A stretch of 64,000 nucleotides of DNA, taken from assembly GCF_033095805.1 (NCBI RefSeq), contig NZ_CP109901.1, positions 1,984,001 to 2,048,000 of the forward strand. The letters are read 5' to 3'. The position numbers and the translations under genes were made by a program. The DNA comes from Serratia sp. UGAL515B_01. GTDB taxonomy: Bacteria > Pseudomonadota > Gammaproteobacteria > Enterobacterales > Enterobacteriaceae. Positions 1 to 10,800 of the stretch are shown here, piece after piece (position 1 is the first letter of the stretch; each line of letters starts with the position of its first letter). The notes under the pieces are model-generated. The model was not told the origin of the DNA, did no database searches, and saw nothing but the letters and a program-made list of their open reading frames with translations.

Positions 1-1
1 C

Positions 2-994
2 AATGGTAGTCAAGTGGATGCACTCTTTGCCATTGAAGATACCCCAACCGCCCTGACCTTCAGTCAGTTAGGGCTTCACAGCGATACTGATGGCGAACTC
101 ACTCTGAACCTGGGATTGGGCAAGCGTCATTTTCTTGAAAACCAGATGTTCGGCTACAACCTGTTTCTCGACCGCGATATTCAGGGGCAACATTCCCGCG
201 GCGGATTAGGCACCGAATATATGCGCGATAACCTGCGGCTCTCAATGAATACTTATTTATCCCTAGATGGTTGGATGAATTCTAAAAAACAGACGGGATA
301 CAATGAGAAAGCCGCCAGCGGCTTCGATGTACGTGCAGAGGCCTATATCCCTACGTTGCCTCAATTAGGCGGCAAATTGGCCTACGAACAATACTTTGGT
401 GATGACGTCGGGCTGTTCGGCAAAGACAAACTCCAGACCAACCCTCATGCGATCACCGTTGGCGTAAATTATACCCCCATCCCGTTGGTAACATTTGGCG
501 TTGACCACAAGCAAGGAACACAAGGAATGCAGGATACCCACTTCGATATTGCATTTAATTATTCCTTCGGTACACCGCTTTTAAAACAGATACAGTCCTC
601 GAATGTAGCCGAAAAACGCAGCCTGGCTGGCAGCCGTTATGACATGGTCGATCGTAATAACGAAATGGTCTTGCAATACCAGGAACAAAGCTCTCTCAGC
701 GTCTCATTGCCCCCAGTGCTGCAAGGAAACTCCGGGCAGATACTCTCATTACAGGTTAAAGCCACCAGCAAAAATGGGGTGTCATACTATGAATGGGATG
801 ACAGCCTATTGACCGCCGCCAACGGCAAAATTATTGGTAATGGGGATAGCTGGCAAATCACTCTGCCTGCTTACGTACCTGGTGGCGACAACCGCTACCC
901 ACTCAGTCTGGTGGTCTACGATAAGGCCGGAAACAAATCACGGTCTGCCCAGACGCAAATTCTAGTAACAGAATATCGGGCTGATAACGTGTAG
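2..994 (+). CDS. Inverse autotransporter (intimin/invasin-like) beta-barrel protein without repeats, 5' end outside window
   Basis: The reading frame is open from the first bases and aligns without gaps to residues ~133-460 of the giant adhesin at 1850, so the signal peptide and barrel start lie outside the window. Visible are the barrel signatures LGLGKRHFLENQMFGYN, LFLDRDIQGQHSRGGLG, GFDVRAEAYIPTLPQLGG and NYTPIPLVTFGVDHKQG, then one Ig-like domain ending ILVTEY. The protein stops seven residues after the strand at which the paralogue continues into its Ig array, so it has a barrel and one Ig-like domain but no stalk. By family it should sit in the outer membrane, exporting its C-terminus. 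It could be a naturally short form or a truncated copy; no frameshift is visible, so I do not call it a pseudogene. Confidence 0.85.
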   Translation, partial: NGSQVDALFAIEDTPTALTFSQLGLHSDTDGELTLNLGLGKRHFLENQMFGYNLFLDRDIQGQHSRGGLGTEYMRDNLRLSMNTYLSLDGWMNSKKQTGYNEKAASGFDVRAEAYIPTLPQLGGKLAYEQYFGDDVGLFGKDKLQTNPHAITVGVNYTPIPLVTFGVDHKQGTQGMQDTHFDIAFNYSFGTPLLKQIQSSNVAEKRSLAGSRYDMVDRNNEMVLQYQEQSSLSVSLPPVLQGNSGQILSLQVKATSKNGVSYYEWDDSLLTAANGKIIGNGDSWQITLPAYVPGGDNRYPLSLVVYDKAGNKSRSAQTQILVTEYRADNV

Positions 995-1849
995 ACCACC
1001 TGAGAGGCTAACAGGCTCCACTGTACATGGACCACTATCAGCTACTTGCACCTCGAACGTTACAAACCTGCCCATAGCCTTTATCTGGCATTGCAGAATA
1101 CGGCAGCATCTCTATATTCTTACCAACTTAGTCATTATGACTGAATACAATAACGTTACTGTGGTTACCACCACACGAAACGCAAAGGAAAAACATTGTT
1201 CAAAATATTCAACTCAGCCTGATTCCCTTTAGAGGGATATAATATTTAGCGAAGTTATGGCATTAACTTTTGAATGCAAAGTCATTTATTTTTTGAGTTA
1301 ACCAAGATAAACCGCGTGAATTTATTTGCAGTCTACACACCAAAATGTATGGAAAACAGAATCATCTTAGATCAAAAAGATACCAGCAAAGGTTATAAAG
1401 CTCTAAGCATCTCAGATAATAAAAGTAGGCACTTATTTCAATAACCCCCAAAAAATCTACACATATAAAGAATATTCTTACAACTCAAAACTAAGTCTAT
1501 CCTATCTTTCAAATACACGGTTGGCTAGGTCGCCCCCCCTACTTTAATACAGCAACTCAGAGTAACGGTAACGTAGAGATATATTTATTGGCCGAGTGAC
1601 CTTGAGTTTACCTTCTGAGAAACTCAAGGTTTTTATAAAAAACAGTGTGTTAATGTAAAAAAGCTCAACACACAATTTTTCCCTGACACATGCAGAGTGA
1701 GTTAATTGAGTCTATACTTTCAAGCATGCTTGAATTAATTACAATGAGTATGATTTCAGCCACTCGAATCGAGCTTCAGGCATTGTTGGGATATCTAATG
1801 TGGTATTAAATGACCCTAGTTCCTGTTAATAACAAATAGGACAATAAAA
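995..1849. other. AT-rich gap between the two adhesin genes
   Basis: About 855 bases without a convincing gene. The stretch is markedly A+T-rich compared with both neighbours, as is common for horizontally acquired, H-NS-bound DNA (inference). It contains a promoter-like pair (TTGGCT at 1521 and TTTAAT at 1543) followed about 50 bases later by the hairpin annotated at 1599-1636. The giant adhesin's ribosome binding site, AGGA, lies about 10 bases before the ATG at 1850. No transposase remnant or direct repeat was recognised. Confidence 0.5.
1599..1636 (+). terminator. Terminator-like hairpin upstream of the giant adhesin gene
   Basis: An uninterrupted 11-bp stem (ACCTTGAGTTT at 1599-1609 with AAACTCAAGGT at 1620-1630), a 10-base loop and a following TTTTTA run fit an intrinsic terminator on the plus strand, although the stem is A+T-rich. 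It sits about 215 bases before the adhesin start. It could end a short transcript from the promoter-like pair at 1521-1548, or attenuate adhesin transcription. It is too far from the stop at 994 to be an obvious terminator for the first gene. Confidence 0.45.
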
Positions 1850-4800
1850 ATGAAAAAACGTCGTTTTCAAAAAGCTAAAGACGCACTGGTATCCTTCAAA
1901 AAATCCAAATTCACCAGAAAAAACTTCAGAAAATCCAAAGTGTCCGTTTCATTAGCCTGGGCCAATATTGTCACACAGGCTCTGTTCCCGTTAGGGGTCG
2001 CATTTACGCCCGCTGTCATGGCCGAAACAACCGATAGAAAACGCATGGCCTCACGTGGAGAACAGGCAACGGCAACCGCCGCCTCTCGCCTAGCTAACGT
2101 ACTCACCAGCAACGATGCCACACAATCAGCGGAAAACCTCGCCCGGGGGGTCGCGACCAGCAAGGGCAATGAAGCCGTGCAAGAATGGTTGAATCAATTC
2201 GGCAGTGCCAAAGTCCAGCTGGACCTCGACAATGACCTAGCGCTCAACGGCAGCCAGGTAGATGCGCTTTTTGCCCTCGAAGATACCCCAAGCGCCCTGA
2301 CCTTCAGCCAGTTGGGGCTTCGCAGCGATGCGGATGGCGACCTCACCCTGAACCTGGGGGTTGGGAAACGTCATTTCCTTGACACCCAGATGTTCGGCTA
2401 TAACCTGTTTCTCGACCGCGATATTCAGGGGCAGCATTCCCGCGGGGGGTTAGGGGCCGAATATATGCGCGATAACCTGCGGCTCTCAACCAACACCTAT
2501 TTGGCTCTGGATGGCTGGAAGGATTCTAAAAACCTCGCCGGATACAATGAAAAAGCCGCCAGCGGTTTTGACGTACGTGCCGAAGGTTACATTCCCGCAC
2601 TGCCCCAATTGGGCGCAAAAGTGGCCTACGAACAGTATTTTGGTGGGAATGTCGGGCTGTTTGGCAAAGACAAACTCCAGTCTAATCCGCATGCCATAAG
2701 TTTTGGCGTCAACTACACCCCCATCCCGTTGGTGACATTCGGCGTTGACCATAAACAAGGCACTCAAGGGATGCAGGACACCCAATTCAATCTTGCCTTT
2801 AATTATGCCTTCGGCACGGCATTCTCAAAACAGATTCAGGCCTCGAATGTGGCGGCCAAACGCAGCCTGGCAGGGAGCCGTTATGATCTGGTCGATCGTA
2901 ATAACGAAATCGTGTTGCAGTATCAGGAACAAATCCAACTCAGCGTCTCATTGCCCCCCTCATTGCAGGGAAACGCCGGGCAGACCCTCTCGTTACAGGT
3001 TAAAACCACCAGTAAAAACGGAGTGACACGGTATGAATGGGATGACAGCCTGTTGGCCGCCGCCAAGGGCAAGGTTACGGGGAGCGGGAGTCACTGGCAG
3101 GTCACCCTGCCTGCTTACATTCCCGGCGGCAACAACAGTTACCCACTCAGCCTGGTGGTCTACGATAAAGCCGGCAACAAATCCCAGGTGGCCCAGACGC
3201 AGATCTTGGTAACCGGCTATGGGATTGACGGCATGCAGGCCACGTTGCAGTCTAGCCAAACGACACTGCCCGCAGACAGCCAATCGAATACTACGATTGT
3301 CTTGACCCTGAGCGATCCGAATCAGCAGCCTGTCACAGGCATTGCAGGATCCATACAGTTGGTAGGCGAGTTTGAGGCCCAGCAATCGGTACCCGTCACA
3401 CCCCGTGCCGCACGGATGAGTAAGCAGAGCAAGTCCAGTGGGAAGGTAACGGCGGTAACTACCCCTGCGACACAAGAATATACGCTGAGTCGCGTGACGG
3501 AATCCCCCGAGCAACCCGGTACTTACCTGGCCACATTGACGGCAGGCAACCTGATGGGCGTCGTCAATATGACGGCTATCGTAGAAGGAACGCCTCTCGC
3601 TAACACCAATGCCAAAGTGACCCTGGTTTCCAGCCTGCCTGAGGCGGCGATTGCCGACAACGCTCTTACCGCCAGTAATAGCGGCAGCACCGTGGCCGAT
3701 GGCAAAACCAGCAACCCGGTCACCCTGCCGGTGGTCGACGCTAAGGGCAACCCGCTACCGGACTTCGAGGTCACCTTTACCGTGACCCAGCCGGACGGCA
3801 GCGACAGCACCGTCACGGTGAAAACCGACCAGAACGGCATTGCCACCCTGCCGGTCACCAGTGAACAGGCCGGTACCGTTACCGTCACCACCAACGTGGG
3901 CGGTAAAGACGTCAGCGTCGACATCGACTTTACTGCCGACGGCAGCACCGCCACCGTGACCGACGGTACCCTCAAAGCCGGCAACTCCGGCAGCACCGTG
4001 GCCGATGGCAAAACCAGTAACCCGGTCACCCTGCCGGTGGTCGACGCCAACGGCAACCCGGTACCGGACTTCGAGGTCGCCTTTACTGTCACCGACACTG
4101 CCGGCAAGCAAACCACCGTCACGGTGAAAACCGACGCCAACGGTATCGCCACCCTGCCGGTCACCAGTGAACAGGCCGGTACCGTGACCGTCACCACCAA
4201 CGTCGGCGGTAAAGACGTCAGCGTCGGCATTGACTTTGTGGCCGACGGCAGCACCGCCACTGTGGCCGACAACAGCCTCACCGCCGGCAACACCGGCAGC
4301 ACCGTGGCCGACGGCCAGACCAGCACCCCAGTCACCCTGCCCGTGGTCGACGCCAACGGCAACCCGGTACCGGACTTTGAGGTCACCTTTACCGTGACTA
4401 AGCCGGACGGCAGCGAAACCAACGTCACGGTGAAAACCGACCAGAACGGCATTGCCACCCTGCCGGTCACCAGTGAACAGGCCGGTACCGTGACCGTGAC
4501 CACCAACGTCGGCGGTAAAGACGTCAGCGTCGGCATCGACTTTATCGCCGACGGCAGCACCGCCACCGTAGCCGACGATGCGCTTAAAGCCGGCAACGCC
4601 GGCAGCACCGTCGCCGACGGCCAGGCCAGCAACCCGGTCACCCTGCCGGTGGTCGATGCCAACGGCAACCCGGTACCGGACTTTGAGGTCACCTTTACCG
4701 TGACCCAGCCGGACGGCAGCGAAACCAACGTCACGGTGAAAACCGACGCCAACGGGATCGCCACCCTGCCGGTCACCAGTGAACAGGCCGGTACCGTGAC

Positions 4801-7800
4801 CGTGACCACCAACGTCGGCGGTAAAGACGTCAGCGTCGGCATCGATTTTGTGGCCGACGGCAGCACCGCCACCGTGGCCGACGATGCGCTTAAAGCCGGC
4901 AACGCCGGCAGCACCGTCGCCGATGGCAAAGCCAGCAACCCGGTTACCCTGCCGGTGGTCGATGCCAACGGCAACCCGGTACCGGATTTTGAGGTCACCT
5001 TTACCGTGACCCAGCCGGACGGCAGCGACAGCACCGTCACGGTGAAAACCGACACCAACGGGATCGCCACCCTGCCGGTCACCAGTGAACAGGCCGGCAC
5101 CGTCACCGTGACCACCAACGTCGGCGGTAAAGACGTCAGCGTCGGCATCGACTTTATCGCCGACGGCAGCACCGCCACCGTAGCCGACGGTACCCTCAAA
5201 GCCGGCAACACCGGCAGCACCGTCGCCGACGGCAAAGCCAGCAACCCGGTTACCCTGCCGGTGGTCGATGCCAACGGCAACCCGGTACCGGACTTTGAGG
5301 TCACCTTTACCGTGACCCAGCCGGACGGCAGCGACAGCACCGTCACGGTGAAAACCGACGCCAACGGGATTGCCACCCTGCCGGTCACCAGTGAACAGGC
5401 CGGCACCGTCACCGTGACCACCAACGTCGGCGGTAAAGACGTCAGCGTCGGCATCGACTTTATCGCCGACGGCAGCACCGCCACCGTGACCGACGGTACC
5501 CTCAAAGCCGGCAACGCCGGCAGCACCGTCGCCGACGGCCAGGCCAGCAACCCGGTTACCCTGCCGGTGGTCGATGCCAACGGCAACCCGCTACCGGACT
5601 TCGAGGTCACCTTTACCGTGACCCAGCCGGACGGCAGCGAAACCAACGTCACGGTGAAAACCGACCAGAACGGCATTGCCACCCTGCCGGTCACCAGTGA
5701 ACAGGCCGGCACCGTCACCGTGACCACCAACGTCGGCGGTAAAGACGTCAGCGTCGGCATCGACTTTATCGCCGACGGCAGCACCGCCACCGTGACCGAC
5801 AACAGCCTCACCGCCGGCAACACCGGCAGCACCGTGGCCGACGGCAAAGCCAGCAACCCGGTTACCCTGCCGGTGGTCGATGCCAACGGCAACCCGGTAC
5901 CGGATTTTGAGGTCACCTTTACCGTGACCCAACCGGACGGCAGCGACAGCACCGTCACGGTGAAAACCGACGCCAACGGGATTGCCACCCTGCCGGTCAC
6001 CAGTGAACAGGCCGGCACCGTCACCGTGACCACCAACGTCGGCGGTAAAGACGTCAGCGTCGGCATCGACTTTATCGCCGACGGCAGCACCGCCACCGTG
6101 ACCGACGGTACCCTCAAAGCCGGCAACGCCGGCAGCACCGTCGCCGACGGCCAGGCCAGCAACCCGGTCACCCTGCCGGTGGTCGATGCCAACGGCAACC
6201 CGGTACCGGACTTCGAGGTCACCTTTACCGTGACCCAGCCGGACGGCAGCGACAGCACCGTCACGGTGAAAACCGACGCCAACGGGATCGCCACCCTGCC
6301 GGTCACCAGTGAACAGGCCGGCACCGTCACCGTGACCACCAACGTCGGCGGTAAAGACGTCAGCGTCGGCATCGATTTTGTGGCCGACGGCAGCACCGCC
6401 ACCGTGGCCGACGATGCGCTTAAAGCCGGCAACGCCGGCACTACCGTCGCCGACGGCCAGACCAGCAACCCGGTCACCCTGCCGGTGGTCGATGCCAACG
6501 GCAACCCGGTACCGGACTTCGAGGTCACCTTTACCGTGACCCAGCCGGACGGCAGCGACAGCACCGTCACGGTGAAAACCGACGCCAACGGGATCGCCAC
6601 CCTGCCGGTCACCAGTGAACAGGCCGGCACCGTCACCGTGACCACCAACGTCGGCGGTAAAGACGTCAGCGTCGGCATCGACTTTATCGCCGACGGCAGC
6701 ACCGCCACCGTAGCCGACGATGCGCTTAAAGCCGGCAACGTCGGCACTACCGTCGCCGACGGCCAGACCAGCAACCCGGTTACCCTGCCGGTGGTCGATG
6801 CCAACGGCAACCCGGTACCGGACTTCGAGGTCACCTTTACCGTGACCCAGCCGGACGGCAGCGACAGCACCGTCACGGTGAAAACCGACGCCAACGGGAT
6901 CGCCACCCTGCCGGTCACCAGTGAACAGGCCGGCACCGTCACCGTGACCACCAACGTCGGCGGTAAAGACGTCAGCGTCGGCATCGACTTTGTGGCCGAC
7001 GGCAGCACCGCCACCGTGGCCGACGATGCGCTTAAAGCCGGCAACGCCGGCAGCACCGTCGCCGATGGCAAAGCCAGCAACCCGGTTACCCTGCCGGTGG
7101 TCGATGCCAACGGCAACCCGGTACCGGACTTCGAGGTCACCTTTACCGTGACCCAGCCGGACGGCAGCGACAGCACCGTCACGGTGAAAACCGACGCCAA
7201 CGGGATTGCCACCCTGCCGGTCACCAGTGAACAGGCCGGCACCGTCACCGTGACCACCAACGTCGGCGGTAAAGACGTCAGCGTCGGCATCGACTTTATC
7301 GCCGACGGCAGCACCGCCACCGTAGCCGACGATGCGCTTAAAGCCGGCAACGTCGGCACTACCGTCGCCGACGGCCAGACCAGCAACCCGGTTACCCTGC
7401 CGGTGGTCGATGCCAAGGGCAACCCGGTACCGGACTTCGAGGTCACCTTTACCGTGACCCAGCCGGACGGCAGCGACAGCACCGTCACGGTGAAAACCGA
7501 CGCCAACGGGATTGCCACCCTGCCGGTCACCAGTGAACAGGCCGGCACCGTCACCGTGACCACCAACGTCGGCGGTAAAGACGTCAGCGTCGGCATCGAC
7601 TTTATCGCCGACGGCAGCACCGCCACCGTGACCGACGGTACCCTCAAAGCCGGCAACGCCGGCACTACCGTCGCCGACGGCCAGGCCAGCAACCCGGTCA
7701 CCCTGCCGGTGGTCGATGCCAACGGCAACCCGGTACCGGACTTCGAGGTCACCTTTACCGTGACCCAGCCGGACGGCAGCGACAGCACCGTCACGGTGAA

Positions 7801-10800
7801 AACCGACGCCAACGGGATCGCCACCCTGCCGGTCACCAGTGAACAGGCCGGCACCGTCACCGTGACCACCAACGTCGGCGGTAAAGACGTCAGCGTCGGC
7901 ATCGATTTTGTGGCCGACGGCAGCACCGCCACCGTGGCCGACGATGCGCTTAAAGCCGGCAACGCCGGCAGCACCGTCGCCGACGGCAAAGCCAGCAACC
8001 CGGTCACCCTGCCGGTGGTCGATGCCAACGGCAACCCGGTACCGGACTTCGAGGTCACCTTTACCGTGACCCAGCCGGACGGCAGCGACAGCACCGTCAC
8101 GGTGAAAACCGACGCCAACGGGATTGCCACCCTGCCGGTCACCAGTGAACAGGCCGGCACCGTCACCGTGACCACCAACGTCGGCGGTAAAGACGTCAGC
8201 GTCGGCATCGACTTTATCGCCGACGGCAGCACCGCCACCGTGGCCGACGATGCGCTTAAAGCCGGCAACGTCGGCACTACCGTCGCCGACGGCCAGACCA
8301 GCAACCCGGTTACCCTGCCGGTGGTCGATGCCAACGGCAACCCGGTACCGGACTTCGAGGTCACCTTTACCGTGACCCAGCCGGACGGCAGCGACAGCAC
8401 CGTCACGGTGAAAACCGACGCCAACGGGATCGCCACTCTACCGGTCACCAGTGAACAGGCCGGCACCGTCACCGTGACCACCAACGTCGGTGGTAAAGAC
8501 GTCAGCGTCGGCATTGACTTTACTGCCGACGGCAGCACCGCCACCGTGACCGACGCTGCGCTTAAAGCCGGCAACGCTGGCACTACCGTCGCCGACGGCA
8601 AGGCCACTAACCCGGTCACCCTGCCGGTGGTCGATGCCAACGGCAACCCGCTACCGGACTACGAGGTCACCTTTACCGTGACCCAACCGGACGGCAGCGA
8701 CAGCACCGTCACGGTGAAAACCGACCAGAACGGTATCGCCACCCTGCCGGTCACCAGTGAACAGGCCGGCACCGTTACCGTTACCGCCAACGTCGGCGGT
8801 AAAGACGTCAGCGTCGGCATTGACTTTATCGCCGACGGCAGCACCGCCACCGTGACCGACAACAGCCTCACCGCCGGCAACACCGGCACTACCGTCGCCG
8901 ATGGCAAGGCCACTAATCCGGTCACCCTGCCGGTGGTCGATGCCAACGGCAACCCGCTACCGGACTACGAGGTCACCTTTACCGTGACCCAACCGGACGG
9001 CAGCGACAGCACCGTCACGGTGAAAACCGACGCCAACGGTATCGCCACCCTGCCGGTCACCAGTGAACAGGCCGGTACCGTCACCGTCACCACCAACGTC
9101 GGCGGTAAAGACGTCAGCGTCGGCATCGACTTTATCGCCGACGGCAGCACCGCCACCGTAGCCGACGATGCGCTCAAAGCCGGCAACGCCGGCAGCACCG
9201 TCGCCGACGGCCAGGCCAGCAACCCGGTCACCCTGCCGGTGGTCGATGCCAACGGCAACCCGGTACCGGACTTCGAGGTCACCTTTACCGTGACCCAGCC
9301 GGACGGCAGCGACAGCACCGTCACGGTGAAAACCGACGCCAACGGGATCGCCACCCTGCCGGTCACCAGTGAACAGGCCGGCACCGTCACCGTGACCACC
9401 AACGTCGGCGGTAAAGACGTCAGCGTCGGCATCGATTTTGTGGCCGACGGCAGCACCGCCACCGTGGCCGACGATGCGCTTAAAGCCGGCAACGCCGGCA
9501 GCACCGTCGCCGATGGCAAAGCCAGCAACCCGGTTACCCTGCCGGTGGTCGATGCCAACGGCAACCCGGTACCGGACTTCGAGGTCACCTTTACCGTGAC
9601 CCAGCCGGACGGCAGCGACAGCACCGTCACGGTGAAAACCGACGCCAACGGGATTGCCACCCTGCCGGTCACCAGTGAACAGGCCGGCACCGTCACCGTG
9701 ACCACCAACGTCGGCGGTAAAGACGTCAGCGTCGGCATCGACTTTATCGCCGACGGCAGCACCGCCACCGTAGCCGACGATGCGCTTAAAGCCGGCAACG
9801 TCGGCACTACCGTCGCCGACGGCCAGACCAGCAACCCGGTTACCCTGCCGGTGGTCGATGCCAAGGGCAACCCGGTACCGGACTTCGAGGTCACCTTTAC
9901 CGTGACCCAGCCGGACGGCAGCGACAGCACCGTCACGGTGAAAACCGACGCCAACGGGATTGCCACCCTGCCGGTCACCAGTGAACAGGCCGGCACCGTC
10001 ACCGTGACCACCAACGTCGGCGGTAAAGACGTCAGCGTCGGCATCGATTTTGTGGCCGACGGCAGCACCGCCACCGTGGCCGACGATGCGCTTAAAGCCG
10101 GCAACGCCGGCAGCACCGTCGCCGATGGCCAGGCCAGCAACCCGGTTACCCTGCCGGTGGTCGATGCCAACGGCAACCCAGTACCGGATTTTGAGGTCAC
10201 CTTTACCGTGACCCAGCCGGACGGCAGCGACAGCACCGTCACGGTGAAAACCGACACCAACGGGATCGCCACCCTGCCGGTCACCAGTGAACAGGCCGGC
10301 ACCGTCACCGTGACCACCAACGTCGGCGGCAAAGACGCCAGCGTCACGCTCAACTTTGTCGCTGACAGCAGCACCGCTACCATTGCCGACAACAGCCTCA
10401 CCGCCGCCAACAGCGGCAATACCCCGGCCGACGGCGAAACCCGCAATACCGTTACCCTGCCGGTGGTGGATGCCAACGGCAACCCGGTACCGGACTTCGA
10501 GATCACCTTTAAAGTCACCGATGCCAACGGCACCACCACCGATGTGGTGGTCAAGACCGATGCCAACGGCATCGCCACCCTGCCGGCGGAAAATACCACC
10601 AGCAGCAAGGCCGGTAACGTCACCATCAGCACCCAGATCGACGGCAAAGACGCCAGCGTCACGCTCAACTTTGTCGCTGACAGCAGCACCGCCACCATTG
10701 CCGACAACAGCCTGACCGCCGCCAACAGCGGCAATACCCCGGCCGACGGCGAAACCCGCAATACCGTTACCCTGCCGGTGGTCGATGCCAACGGCAACCC

